Source of the DNA: Selaginella tamariscina
Lineage: Eukaryota; Streptophyta; Lycopodiopsida; Selaginellales; Selaginellaceae
Assembly (NCBI GenBank): GCA_003024785.1
Contig: PUQB01000574.1
Location: 96,312 to 160,311, forward strand
Direction of reading: 5' to 3'
Length of the DNA stretch: 64,000 nucleotides
The position numbers and the translations under genes are program-made. Below the pieces are notes generated by a model, which saw only the letters and a program-made list of their open reading frames with translations, was not told where the DNA came from and did no database searches. Below, in pieces: positions 1 to 12,678 of this stretch. Every line of letters starts with the position of its first letter. Position 1 is the first letter of the stretch.

Positions 1-248
1 GACGTCTTCTTTGTGTTGTAGTATTAACAAAAATCCTTACGTAACGAGAAAGTCATACACACACATGGCTATATATATGGCCGATATGCATACATATACA
101 ATGTGTGGGTCCCTGGAGGGCTCTCACCACCTGGAGGCATACATATACATATGTTCAAAGACAAGTTTTACGGAGAGCTGAGGACTATGAGGAGGAAGAA
201 GAGGATGCATGTTTCATATAAATATGCTCAAGGAAAATGTGAACGTAC

Positions 249-300
<52 letters not shown>

Positions 301-530
301 TATCATATGTATGTGAGTAAAGCAGATTTACCTCATGAATTATGGTTCATCGGTTTAAATACATCCATGGAGCGTATCTTTTTCAGAGCTCTAACTTGGC
401 GCCTGGCTTTGGTTTGCGGGAACGAACGTTTATGTTTGAGCATTCTTAGTACAGTAAACAGGTACAGAGGTAAAACAGGTTCTCTATAGGATTTCATCAA
501 TAGACTGGTAACAGAACTGAGAGGACATCA
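1..530. other. Intergenic DNA with microsatellite
   Basis: I see no supportable gene. The stretch holds short ATAC/ATAT-rich sequence and a compound microsatellite at about 247-294, where a CT run passes directly into a CA run. Open frames across it translate into Leu-Ser and Thr-His runs, which is what such repeats give by chance. Confidence 0.6.
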
Positions 531-532
531 AC

Positions 533-1516
533 TTAGCTCCTCTTTGTTCTCAGAGGCTTGAAGGGAACACCGAGCTGCCCACAGTAGGAATGCAGCACCT
601 TCTCATATCTCTCACACAACTGTGAAACGAGGGGATGGTTATCTCCACGGGTTAAGCTAGGTAAAGAGATTCAACATGTACCTGATCTCTTTGAGGCATT
701 CCTGATCAACAGCCTGTCTCAGTGCAACTTCTACAGACCATATCTGAGCTCGAGATAAGCTTGCGAGCAACCAAGACGGAGAAAACAAGCTGAAGGCAGT
801 CCCTCTTCGTAGCACTTGTTGTTCCAGACACACCATGGTGAGCTCTCCAGCTGTCTCGTGAGGCTGTTTATCTCCGCATCCCTCTTATCAAGTTGGTCAT
901 TGAGGCTCCTTATCATCTCGAGTTTCAGTGTCAGATCGTTCCTCAGCTTGTGCAGTTCCTGCTCGAGAGTGGCATTGTTCAAAGGCTCTCGAACTGGCCT
1001 GGGCATTGAAGGGGTGTCTCCTGAGCTGCCATCGCGTCTCTGGAGCTGTATGGTCAGGTTCTTGATGATCTGGGATTTCAGAGCTGAGTCAGTCTGCAGC
1101 TGCTTGATATAGTACCTGTCATAGTCCCGGTTCTCTTCCTCAGATTCATTCTCTGGTGTACACGGTCTTGGCAGTGGTGAACCGGCTAGAGACTGGAGTG
1201 CACTGATCTCCTCGTCCCTCCTTGCCAGTTGAGCGGTCAGTTTTTTATATCCAGGAGCTTGGTGCCAAGCTCCCTCTGCAGCCGCTTTAGTCCTGCTGTG
1301 CATCCAGTTCAGCTTTTCCAGCAGCTCCGTTCTTCTGTAGTCTTCAGGAGGAGAGTGTGGGGGTTCTTCTTCATACTCGTTCATCGGCTCGGGATCGTCC
1401 ATCGACCTCCATGGCAGAAGCTTGTCCGGTTGTCTCCTGTTATGAAGGTCCCTCGGAGTGACAGGTTCCGGTTGTCTGAGGTTCCTGTGTACTGGTGTTG
1501 GCAGTAGTTTGTGAAT
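533..1516 (-). CDS. Coiled-coil protein, 3' part of a spliced gene
   Basis: Minus-strand coding sequence, partial at its 5' side. The main exon reads 1516 down to about 830. It begins after a TAG acceptor at 1519-1517 and stays open upstream of the first ATG (1402), so 1402 need not be the start. The protein is acidic and Pro-rich near the ATG (motif EYEEEPPHSPPEDY), then becomes charged heptad-type helix with three related cassettes: LTAQLARRDEEISALQ, LTIQLQRRD and LNDQLDKRDAEINSLTRQL. A terminal exon from about 656 or 619 to the TAA at 535-533 encodes a tail containing ERYEKVLHSYCGQLGVPFKP. A middle exon (743-682, containing VALRQAVDQECLKEI) is plausible, but including it would force an intron of only about 25 nt or a phase clash, so the 3' splicing is uncertain. 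No catalytic motif is visible. Coiled-coil dimerisation or scaffolding is inferred from composition only; the family is not recognised. Confidence 0.55.
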
Positions 1517-1850
1517 CTACCTTCATCTAGCTAGTGGTAAGTATATGTATATCATATACAGTATATGTCTTGCTTGGCTTATGTTATGTGAGACTTGTGT
1601 TCTTTCTCTTGGTAGGTTCAGCACAATGGGACGTGTTTGGTGGGATCTTGCTGTGGCGTGGCGAGTGTCTGTTTGTCTGGGGAGGAGCCCGATGATCTGC
1701 AAAGGTTGGAAATCCTTTGTTAAAATATTCTCTGCTAATGTGTATTAATTTATTAAACACTCGCCTCTACTTTTGGCTTGCTTGGTTGGATGGTGAGGTA
1801 TTCTTGTGTGCCTATTCCTGCATCCTCATTAGTTAGCTACTCTTCCCATG

Positions 1851-1852
<2 letters not shown>

Positions 1853-1887
<35 letters not shown>

Positions 1888-1922
1888 CTCTCTCTCTTCT
1901 CACACACACACACACACACACT
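1853..1922. repeat. Compound (CT)n-(CA)n microsatellite
   Basis: A CT run interrupted by short TTCTTC spacers is followed by a CA run. It is one of about a dozen loci in the window with the same CT-then-CA order on one strand. It lies in non-coding sequence between the coiled-coil exons. Confidence 0.85.
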
Positions 1923-2584
1923 CACCTGTCCGCCAAATATCTCTTCCTGTGTGTTCTACTTGGTGAAGACCGGGCAGTTTGTGAAGATCGAGTTTCCGAT
2001 GCTGTTACCTTCCTTCTTCCGTAGGGGAAAGTATCACTGAGATCGTTTAGTCCTTCAATTTTCTGTCTAAATATCTTCATCTGTTCGTTTTGTTAATCTT
2101 AAGAATATAAGCATTGGTTTGAGTTGTTACACTTCAATCTCCATTTTCCTGTTCTTCATGTCATTGTTAGACCAGTTCTCTCTCTCTCTCTATAGCGGAA
2201 GAGTCCACTGCACTTCTATGGTAGTAGCTATTAGCTTAGCACTGCATGCGTGCACATGGAGGGAGGTAGCACAAGATGCACAGCATATTGCACCCTTATA
2301 AGCAGCTGCTAGCTATACACACACAAACATACAGAGGGAGGGAGGGAGACGTAGTATTTGAACTCGGAGACCTGTGTTTGGTTTCTTTTCACCTGCATGC
2401 TGCAAGCTGCACAGACGTTTGTTGCATGCGTTCTCTTTTCCTTCTCGAGCTCATATAGTAAGTGTTGTATCTGCATAATATATACTCAAAACTTTCTCTC
2501 TCTCTTCTCTCTCTCTCTCTTCACACACACACACACACACACACATGTATCTGTCCCATGTATTCTATATTATTGATGCAGACA

Positions 2585-2718
2585 GTTTTTAGTAAAGGTT
2601 TGTATGTCTGTGTATGATGTGTAATATACACATGTTTGTATATGTATATAAACATATTTTTGTGTGCGTGTGTGATACCTTCTGTTCATTCCCTTGGTCT
2701 TGAGTGTGGTTCTCTATT

Positions 2719-2749
<31 letters not shown>

Positions 2750-2920
2750 TTCATCTGTATTATGCATGTATGTGAATAAGCAGGTATTATATATTATTTG
2801 ATGCTTACCAAGCAGAGTTTTTAATAGAGGTTTCATGTTTGTATATGTATATACACATATTTCTGTGTGAGTGTTTGTATGTGATACCTTCTGTTCATTC
2901 CCTTGGTCTTGAGTGAGATG
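2585..2920. repeat. Local tandem duplication of an exon end plus intron
   Basis: About 115 bp at 2590-2706 is repeated with substitutions and small indels at about 2815-2918. The shared part includes the minus-strand exon end at 2888-2918 (encoding QDQGNEQK), its GTATCAC splice donor, and following intron sequence. Only the copy at 2888-3094 is attached to a full exon, so the one at about 2675-2706 looks like a stranded exon fragment. Confidence 0.65.
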
Positions 2921-3094
2921 TCTCTCATTCTCACTTCTTAAATAGAGTACTTGAAAACTTAAAGTGGTAACTTCTTCCTGGAGCTGCTTTATACGCCTCC
3001 ATGAGCGCTTCTTGTCAAGTAATATACCTTTAGCTATGTCATACTTTGTCTTCCTCTTCTTCTCCTTCTCCAGATCAGTCTCAAGCTGCTGGAT
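2888..3094 (-). CDS. Coiled-coil exon, possibly same gene as 533-1516
   Basis: An open minus-strand stretch rich in Lys, Glu and Arg, with motifs IQQLETDLEKEKKRKTKYD and RIKQLQEEVTTLSFQVLYLR: a classic coiled coil. It ends at a good donor (CAGAAG then GTATCAC at 2887-2881). The 5' boundary near 3094 is uncertain, because no strong acceptor is visible. It is on the same strand and upstream of the coiled-coil gene ending at 533, so both may belong to one transcription unit with missing or tiny exons between. That link is inference. The family is not recognised. Confidence 0.4.
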
Positions 3095-3099
3095 CACGT

Positions 3100-4024
3100 C
3101 CTTCAGGTATTATATTCTCCCGGTTTTGCAAGCTGAAAACATGGTATAATTACATGATAATTTAGTTAAAATGTGTAACTATGGCTTATAGATATTGATG
3201 TAGTTTATATATTAAGTATATAATAGCAAACCTTACTAAGTTGCACAAGGTATATATGTAAATATGATAAATTTCAGGGTATAAATGTAATTTTTCTTAT
3301 ATTTTTATTTAAATTAACTAAAAAAGAGTTAAATCATTTGTTATAACAGGTAAATAATGCATACTATTTCTACTATTTATAAATGAGTCTCGATATTATT
3401 AATATATTTTATTTTATTTTATAAAAGCCTCTCTCTCTCTCTCTCTATTTATCTATCTATATGAAATATTATATGTTTTTCAATCTATATTTATTAATAT
3501 AGTTGTAATTAAACAAACTAAAAGCTTACTTCATTGCTGCTATATTATCTTGTGTCGTTTATATATGAAGCATTAAGTCAAATGTTGCATCGTTTAACAT
3601 CCATCAAGATTGAACAAATAACATATATTTATAAATGAAAATATACAATACCATAAAGAAGTATTGTGCTGTTTAATTAAAATCTTTTATAAAAATTCAG
3701 AAATTGTTATTTATAAATGAACGAGCTGGATTTCATTGAATTCGACGGTCAGATGCATATTTAGGTCTAACCATGCATATTGTGTGTAAGCATTTTTTCT
3801 AATAATATCAAAGTAATAATATATAATAGCTATACTAGTAAGTATGTGTATATATATATATATTATATATATATATATAATTTTATTCATCAGGGCCAAG
3901 TCAATACTAAGAACTCCTGAAGGCAATCAACTGGAAATGGACATAGAAGTGGAAGAAGAAAATAAAAACATGAAGATGAAGAGTTTTTGCTAAGTCCTGT
4001 AATTTCTCATATACCATGAATATA

Positions 4025-4082
<58 letters not shown>

Positions 4083-5802
4083 ATACATTTACTGTATACA
4101 TACCATGTGCAGGTGGAGCTGAGTGAAAAACTTCAATTATAATATTTTAATTTTAAAATAACAATATTAATTAAAAATATATGTTTACGATTTTAATTTA
4201 AAATATTTGAATTAACTAATTTCACTATTGGAAACAGTAGAAACAGTATATGTCATGTGATTTTAAATTTACATATGTACTTTCAAAAACTTGAATGGTA
4301 ATTATCTTGATTTTTAAAATAACAATATTAATTAGAATTATATTTTTAATTTATAATATATTATGAATGAAATAATTAAATTTTATTAAGTGTTAAATGT
4401 TAAAATATCATAGTAAAAATTGAAACATTTTTAAAAATAATATATTATATTGTGATATATATGTTTAATATGTTGTATTTTAACCTAATATAATAAATAC
4501 AAATTAATTATAATTTTTGATTGACTTTTTAAAAATAATTTTTAGATTTTAATTTTAAAAATTATAAAAGTTTAAATTAAAGTTTCAAATGTATGTATGT
4601 AATTATAACTTATAATGGTATATATGTAAATATGATAAATTTTAAGAATATAAATGTAACTTTCCTTTCATTTAATTTAAATGACAAAATCTAAGTCGTC
4701 CTTCTTGTATTAGGTTATATAAACAATCTCAGAGGTGGCGGTCTGTTTTGTATTAAAGTCGTTTAGAATCCTCTTCTTTCTCTCGTTAGTACAATGGTTG
4801 CATTCCTTACCCGAAGGTGATTACACGTGTATATATAATTATATATTTACACATAATAATTAATTTATATAAATATATTTAATATTAATTAATATAGCAT
4901 TATTACTTGTGCAAAATATACAGGTATATACACGTATATTTAAGTATATTCTAGACTATATATGTCCTTAACGTATATTGCGTTTCAGTATTTAATTAAT
5001 TCAAATATTATTATTATATTTTTAAAAATTTATAATTAAACAAAATTTAAGTCTGAACTGGGATTTGAACCATTTAAGTAAATATATCTTTAATATATAA
5101 TGCATCATCAATATCCAGACTAATTCATCTTAAATATAAATATAATTAATTTATTATATATTTTTTATAATTGTAATAACTGAAATAAAATTATATAAAA
5201 AAAAAAACCTATACCTTAATTTATATTGCACTTAAAGCATAAGTCAAATCAAAAAATGTATATAGGTATATGGACAAAGAAAGTCTGATGTATATGAATG
5301 CTGAAGACATTTGTGGGCCGCAGACAAATTTTGAGCGAGACAATGCAGCGTCTGTTTTGATATGTGATGGATGGTAAAGCTACTGGTGTGTTGGTTCCTT
5401 ATGACCTGGCTTAATGACTAAGCAAATCCGAACCATAATGTAATTTAACATATATTATTGAACTGTACAAATACACACACACATACACATATACACAAAT
5501 TGTAGCGTGCAAGTAGATTATTAATGAAATTAAATTTGCATATATTTCTATATGAATACACATTATGTAGGATACATCATCTTATACACACTTACATTGT
5601 ACATCTGCTACATAGGCATATACTTGTACATACTTTACACTTCACTTCTACATTTATTTTTTTATAGAAAAAGACATTTACCATTTACATGTCACCTTTC
5701 TGTGAATGCTTTCATGAGCTCAAATGTGCTATATATAATGTGTATGTGTGACTTGTTTTAGTTTGTATGATTCAAATGCAAATATTAATTTCAACTTAAA
5801 CA

Positions 5803-5862
<60 letters not shown>

Positions 5863-6170
5863 ATCTATAGAATTTTCTTGTATACATATATACAAAGAGA
5901 CACGCGCACATGTGACTGTTACACATGTAATTAACATATAGCAATATTAATTAATTCAAATTTCTACAAAACCCAATGCAAATGTGTAAAACTTGCATTA
6001 CCTTTTAAATCAAATTACAAAAATTCAAGGATATTTTCACATTAAAATATATAATATTAAAAAATGTTCTTGTATATAAAATTTAAAATAAAGTAAAATA
6101 AATCTGCATAAATGATGAGGTATATGCTACAATACTAAGCACATTGTGTAACAAAAAGAAATATCATATT
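3100..6170. other. AT-rich intergenic DNA
   Basis: Very AT-rich, with (TA)n runs at 3847-3880 and 4018-4080 and a (CT)n(CA)n microsatellite at about 5803-5860. A short plus-strand open stretch at about 3892-3992 follows a TTTTATTCATCAG acceptor-like site and ends in TAA after KNMKMKSFC. It could be a terminal exon but is too short to trust. Otherwise I see no gene. Confidence 0.55.
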
Positions 6171-6173
6171 GAT

Positions 6174-7112
6174 CTAGAAAAGCGGAAAAGGGCCATTTAG
6201 ATTTTCCAGTGTAGACCGTACCCATTCTTTCAAATCGCTAACAGGAGCATCGGGAACTCCAAACACATACATGAACATTGCCTCTTGCTCTCTGCCACCC
6301 TTTTGCAGTCCAATTACAATCGGAATACAGGTTTCTCGATCAGGCATTTCCCCTGTTATCAGCACGATGTCGAAGCAATCCTCCAAGAACTTTGCATTCT
6401 CTTTTTAAACCCATATTTTGGTACCTGCCTCCAAACACAGGCCACAAACGTCTGTAAAAGTTTCTTGGTCTCAGTCGATCCCATCTTTGCCATCTTGTAA
6501 ACAATGTCATATGCACGGCTATAAGATGAAGCTTCCTCAATTAACAGTCGAATTAAACACTGCCTCATAATCACATTCATTGGCAGCCTTCATGATGTCC
6601 TCAGCATCATCTATTCTGTAATCATGTACCAACCTTTCGAGGAGACTATATACATTCAACTTGATACCCTTGTCAAGAATTGACCTTGCAAATTGGAGAG
6701 ATTTCTCTACATCCTTAGCAACATAAACTTCAGAACTTTCTCGTAAACCTGGGCTTAGCTGGGTTACTGCAATGGCTAGACATATCCTCGTAAAGCTCCA
6801 CAATGGTTACTGAATTTTCTGAGCCATAATGAGCTTCTCAAACAGCTCCACATCACGTGAGAACCCCAGTGTTTCATCTTTAGGATTGCATGGACAAGCT
6901 TGTCATAGTTGCTGTCACCAAACTGGGGCTTTCCCTTGTCCAGAGGTGTCTCGTGAATAACCATGTAGTAAGTCTCTTTATCACTCTTTGGGTCATCTAG
7001 CATCCTGCATGCCTGTCCATACCATCCAGCCTTCAAGTAGCTCTTCACGATCTCATTGTGACTCGGCACACCGGAAAAGAAAGACGATTGGTGTAATTTC
7101 AATGGATTCCAC
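6174..7112 (-). pseudogene. Broken helical-repeat (PPR-like) gene remnant
   Basis: Coding-like sequence runs on the minus strand from just inside an acceptor (TTTGACAG at about 7113) to a TAG at 6176-6174, but it changes frame at least three times. Pieces in order: a segment with SHNEIVKSYLKAGWYGQACR and KLVHAILKMKHW (about 7105-6870); one with RDVELFEKLIMAQ (about 6850-6800); one with SLQFARSILDKGIKLNVYSL and DAEDIMKAANECDYEAVFN (about 6740-6540); one with SYSRAYDIVYKMAKMGS (about 6530-6420); and a tail with DIVLITGEMPDRETCIPIVI (about 6386-6174). The helix-turn-helix rhythm resembles P-class PPR or related organellar RNA-binding proteins, but no repeat is clear enough to prove it. Frame breaks indicate decay or uncorrected indels. 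A residual expressed exon cannot be excluded. Confidence 0.45.
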
Positions 7113-7855
7113 CTGTCAAAGATATTTAGTTTTAATTCATGCGGATTACCTTCAATAGGCTGGAAATATCTTCTTTTTCTCGTTTACTCCTCTTCCTTTC
7201 CATGAAAAACCCTAGTTCAAAACCTTTTTATTACCTTCCTTTTTTACGTTAAGATCATTTAAGAAGAAATTTAAATTTAAGATCTGGATTTGTGTTAATT
7301 TAACGAGTTTAACTTTTAACCCTCTCATAATTATGAATTTCTTACATCAATCACGTATTACTAGTGGTTAATTAAATTTAATATCCTAAATACGAATTCA
7401 AATTTAAAAAAAAAAACGCTTGAAAATCTTCCATTTTGCAGCAGCAGTATGTACATATGCTATATAGCTCTATACCTGTAATAACTTTCATTAGAGTGTT
7501 CTCCCTCATGTTATGCGTGCATGAAAACAGATATACATAGAAAACTGAGAATTTATGTATTGTACTTGTATACATGTATAATGTAATATTTATTACTTAG
7601 TGAATATAATACATATATATTATTTATACATTAGTATACATGCCCGCTTAACTATTTAATGGATCATTCTTAATTGTTAGTTTATCTTAAGTTATCCCAT
7701 GTCACGTCCTCAATATCTGATATATATACATACATGTATCCATGTTACTGTACAATGTGATTCTCCCACACACATAGTTGTGTAATTATAGTATCAACAT
7801 TATTGTTCAGTGTTACATGCTTTCTCTCTCACAAACACAGTGTGATACTCTCTCT
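7113..7855. other. AT-rich intergenic DNA
   Basis: AT-rich sequence between the broken gene and the microsatellite blocks. I see no gene or strong repeat beyond short TA and CA tracts. Confidence 0.5.
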
Positions 7856-9215
7856 TACTAATCATTTTGACCCTCGTATTAACATTGTTGTGCAATGTTA
7901 CCTACTTCCTTTTTCTCTCTAGGGAGTGTGATACATCCTACATGCTCTATCTCTTGAACACACACACATAGAGCTGCCTAATCATCTATATGTAGTAATA
8001 CATTTCTCTCTCCTGCACACACACACACACAGCTACCTAATCATCTATATGCAATAATACATCTCTCCCACGTGCATACACACACATACACAGCTGCCTA
8101 ATCATCTATATGCAATAATACATCTCTCTCTATCTTTCTCTCACACACACAATCATCCTGACCCTCCTATCAATGTTATTATACAATACATTTTACATGT
8201 GCTCCCTCTCTATTTTTCCACACACAGAATTGTTTAATCATTCTGACCCTCTTATCGACTTTCTTAATATCTCTCTTTTATATACACATGTTTTTTCATT
8301 AATATATAGTGTACAACCGTATATAGAACTATATATTCGAAATAGACACCTGAGTGTATCCTTAATCTCCTAAGTTTACCTTAATATATATATAAAATAT
8401 CAACTGTTGGATGGGGCCACCTTAAAATATATACCCGTAGAACGTATATATGTGTGTCTATGTGTTAATTTACCAATCGTTGCTAATCTTGCTTATGTAC
8501 ATATGGTCTTGTATTCTCGTATTCTCTTAAGTGTGTACAACACTTCAGTTCAGTGTGTATATGTGTGTATTGTAATAAGTATTGAGCTAAGTATTAAGTA
8601 TTAAGTTTACTGAGTGATTACTTATTACAATACACACTTTTATTGATTCCAAGTAATTGCTCAATAAACTTAATGTACACGCTCATGTTGGTGTGTGTGT
8701 GTGTAATTTTACATATAAATAGTAAACCACACTACTTTTGTTTAAAATCTAAAACGGTTTAATAAAACGAAGCTGTAACATATGATAAATTCCATTTGAA
8801 AGTAATGATAATTATTTACTTTGATTTAAGTAGAAAAATGGCCACTTATGTTTAATTTAAAATTAAATTAATTAATAAAACAGGTTTACCTCATTTTAAT
8901 CATCTTGACCCTCATATTAATATTGTGCAATGTTACCTGCTTCTCCTCTCTCTCTAGGGAGTGTGATACATCCTACATGCTCTCTCTTGCACACACACAT
9001 ACACAATTGCTTAATCATCTATATGCATTAATACATCTCTCTCTCCCGCGCACACACGTACATTGATGTCTAATCATCTATATGCAATAATACATATCTT
9101 TCTCACACACACATAATCATCTTGACCTTTTTATCAACGTTACTGTGCAATACAATTACATGTGCCTCTTTTTATTCTCACGTGTTTAATCATTCTGACC
9201 CTCCTATCAACGTGG
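7856..9215. repeat. Duplicated microsatellite-rich block with ~60-bp repeats
   Basis: Two diverged copies of one block lie about 1.03 kb apart: about 7856-8260 and 8897-9215. Shared landmarks are the GACCCTC..TATTAA..TTGTGCAATGTTACCT segment, AGGGAGTGTGATACATCCTA, and a closing TAATCATTCTGACCCTC. Inside each copy is a degenerate tandem array of about 60-bp units carrying AATCATCTATATGCAATAAT followed by CT and CA tracts (units start near 7980, 8040, 8100; and 9012, 9071). No coding potential is visible. Confidence 0.7.
8563..8637. repeat. Perfect 18-bp foldback
   Basis: GTGTGTATTGTAATAAGT at 8563-8580 is matched by its reverse complement at 8620-8637, with a 39-nt loop made of ATTAAGT repeats. 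It is large enough to be a small foldback or MITE remnant. No target duplication was recognised. Confidence 0.6.
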
Positions 9216-9690
9216 AGCCACATAGGTTTAGGATGGCCATTGAATGGGCACACGAGTTTAAAATTTAGGTGACTTTGGGCATTAACGACAGACAGACACA
9301 TACAATAAACTTATTATATAAGATTATAAATATACATACGTATAGACATGTTTATAAATACGCTCCTATATACATACTACATTATTGTTATAAACTTGCA
9401 AGTAAACACGTTTAGGTAAAAAAAAAAGAAAACAAAACAAAAAAAGATTATACATATTGGATTGTTTATAATATATATATGCACTTACGATTTTTGTATA
9501 CATATATGATTTATTGTCAAAAGCTTTGTTTAAGTGTGTATATATGAATGTTCAATTTAAAATACTTTATGTATTCTAATATACTTATTATAGCTTGTAT
9601 TGATATAATTATACATATTTAAAATTTAAATTCCTTTATAGATGTTGATATATGTATTTTTGAATTTGTTTTTATAGCTAGTTTGGTTAA

Positions 9691-9719
9691 TATAAACCAG
9701 TTAAATTAACTGGTTTATA
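9691..9719. repeat. 29-bp near-perfect palindrome
   Basis: TATAAACCAGTTAA and TTAACTGGTTTATA flank a single A. A further ACCAGTTAA word follows near 9731. It could be a cruciform or a transposon end. Nothing nearby shows a function. Confidence 0.6.
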
Positions 9720-11280
9720 ACTTACCATTAACCAGTTAACTTACAAAACTTAAAATGCCAAAACTATGTATTATTTAAATAATAATATTAATATAATCTT
9801 TTATACATAAATATTTATGTTTTAGCTAATACATGTACATATTGTGTTATATTTAAAAAGTAATATAATTTTACTTTATAATTAAGGTTAACATATTATA
9901 CATAAGCATCTGTGTTAGGTTTTCTATATAAGTTTATAAAGATAATATGATTTTATATATGACATAGTTTTTTATTTATTTTATTTACTGTTTAAATTGT
10001 TTTATTATTATTATAAGAGAATACTAATTACAAAAATAATGAAAAAGAAGTTAAAATTTAAACAATCTCTCTCTCTCATACACACACACACACACACACA
10101 CTCGGACAATTCAATGTTGTATCAATCGTGGTGTGTGGAGACTTAGTAGTGCCGTGTGACTTTTTAATGTTGAGCAGCATTATATATATAATAAATTTTA
10201 ACATTGATTTCAATGAATAAAAGTTTTCCTTTTTCATTTAACTGTTCATTACCCAAGGAACACATTTTTATCTTGATTTTTCTTTTTCATCATTTAAAAT
10301 GCATCAAATCTAGTTCACATTTAAATAATTAAAATGGGGTGTAAAAAATCTCTATTCAGGCCCTTGGACATAATTTTATATGAATGAATCACAGCCATTA
10401 AAAAATTTAAACATAATATGAACATTGTAAGATTTCACCTAAAACAGCTAATGTAAGGTTAACAATCTAATGAAGACATCACATAAGAGATGGGCTTTCC
10501 GCGTTCTTTGGAACTGTACGAGGATGGCAAGCACCTCAAGAAAAATTACAAAGAATATATACTTGGGATAATTAAAATATATATGTTTTAACACATCTTA
10601 TAAGAAACCATGCGCAGAACGTACACGTGTGTGTGTGTGAAGCACCTCATATACTTGTAGATGCATGCAAGTTTGAGGTGCTTGTGATACCCTCATGACC
10701 AGGATAATCGATGCAGTAGTCTAGGTAAGTCTGGAGTGTATGCAAAGTAGGTTTGGAACCTACTTCACTTTGTGAGTCGTACATCTGTATTTATATTCCT
10801 GTATTGTAAGACTATATATAAGGCATGCACAAGTGTTTTGGTGCAAGAATAGATACGTAAGTACATATACACTGATGATGTGTATGTATGTACATATGCA
10901 TATGTGTGGCATGTATTTATATGTGTGTTTGTGTCTAGGGGTGTGTGACAGTGGGACTATGATTTGAGGCATGGTTCCTCCTGTTGAAGCGTAACCTCTC
11001 CCGTCTTTAGACGTGTTTACACACACATGTATCTTATGCATGTGTCTATTTGCTTATGTGGAGAGAGAGAGGGGGAGAGAGGAGTGTCTTTTTATGTTGT
11101 TTTTAAGGCATTTGCTTTTAGTTCGAAGACAAAAGTATCTTATGGAGCTGATTTTAGACAGAGCAAATATTCAGTACCATGTGGCAGGTAAGTAATAACT
11201 CCTAAAATATATTAAATATATATCATGGAAGATAATAGATATGAATATATGTATAATTTACAAACTTTTATTAATGATTT
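9720..11280. other. AT-rich intergenic DNA with hairpin at 10641-10682
   Basis: Mostly AT-rich, with microsatellites at about 10066-10100 and 11062-11080. A short foldback lies at 10641-10682: AGCACCTCA..ACTTG pairs with CAAGT..TGAGGTGCT around a 10-nt loop. A 33-codon plus-strand open stretch from the ATG at about 10491 (MGFPRSLELYEDGKHLKK...) is too short to call a gene. Confidence 0.45.
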
Positions 11281-11299
11281 ATTTTGGCAGGTGATTATG

Positions 11300-12540
11300 A
11301 AACACTATTTCCTGGACAATGATAAGTCTCCTGCATTACACAGAGCTTTTTTTTATACCTTGGGCATGATAAACTAAGAACATATTTGGTACCTACAGGT
11401 TGCTGAAACACTTCAAAATCTACACTTACGGTTGCTATATGCAAAATGAAAAAGGAGGATGCTGAAGCTCACAAATTATGTTAGAAAAAGTTGATTGACC
11501 TACTGGTTCATTCAGGTTTTGGTGTGCCACAAATTAAAGTCAAAGGATTCGTTAAATATGAAGCTACAACTGGTTGGATCGTTGTGAGAAATGTTTTTTG
11601 TGATAATGTGGTCCTTGAGCGTGGATGTTATTTCCACTTCACCATGAGCCTTCGACAACACACATAGAAGTACATATATCCTTCCTCATGTAATAAACAT
11701 ATGGACTTCTACAAGAAGCTGGTCGAGGCGGAGTGTGCAAAGGATCAGGTGAAGATTGCGGACATGGTACATGTTTTGGGCCGCATAAAATGCAAGAGAG
11801 AGACTTGAGAAAGTTGAATAGATGGATATCTTAGTGGATGTAACATAAGAATCATTGGAGCATGAATACTTTGTAGGTACACAGTTATTATTGATAGTCA
11901 TAACTCTACTTCAAAAATGTTATTATAAGGTTTTAATGAACAAAAAGCTCTTGTGCCCTCAACAAATATTGTTGAACTTGGTCATTTAAGTTGGAGACAT
12001 AATGCCGGGAAGGAAAACATGAAGGTGGACACTATTGAAGCCACTCATCTTGACCTTGTCAATGCATTGTTATAGTGTTTGAGGGGACACACATCCTATA
12101 GTGGACACTAGAGTCGGTTGGGACCATCAATGAATGATTTAATTGCCAAATATACGACACGTAGTAATAGCAGGATGGCAGTATCTGACATAATCAACCT
12201 AGTCAAGGACGTCGCTTCGGAATAGGAATCCAGCTGAGCAACCAAGTCATTGAAAAGGAAACTAGACATCATAAAAGAAGTTCTTCCAAGCCAATGAAGC
12301 ACAACAACTCTCACGGACCGGAATACGAGTACACTACTACACCTAAACATCTCAGAAACACTACTCAAAATGCTTTTTCTACTAGAACAAGATTAAGTTT
12401 CGATGAGTTCCAAGACATCAAGCTATTGCTGGTACATGAACAAGTTATACACGACAAAGATTGGGTGATAAGGCGTTATACTAGTAAGGCCAAATGCCAG
12501 GGTATAAGCTTGACATCCAATTCAACATGAGCACAATATG
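11300..12540 (+). pseudogene. Decayed coding remnant, unrecognised
   Basis: Plus-strand sequence is less AT-rich than its surroundings and yields several short open stretches in shifting frames: VKGFVKYEATTGWIVVRNVF (about 11540-11600), HMDFYKKLVEAECAKDQVKI (about 11697-11760), NMKVDTIEATHLDLVNALL (about 12018-12074) and SMNDLIAKYTTRSNSRMAVS (about 12125-12185). Stops and indels separate them. The composition resembles an old transposon or retrotransposon gag/ORF region, but I recognise no motif. The sequence could be one element with the LTR that begins at 13188. That is unproven. Confidence 0.35.
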
Positions 12541-12678
12541 TCTTGTCGGTTTGTGAGGGGTTCCTACTCCGGTGTTTGTGGGTGTTGTTCAATATGACGA
12601 CTAGAACAAGAGTACTTAGCTTGTGCAGACATCCCATGTATTGTTCATAATAAACATTTTATGACTACTATAACATAT

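Noticed and set aside
103-489. 128-codon open frame
   Set aside because: Much of it is translation of the CT/CA microsatellite, with no motif and no splice context.
3711-4101. Two minus-strand frames with Ile-Tyr runs
   Set aside because: They come from (TA)n arrays and share no protein-like sequence beyond chance.
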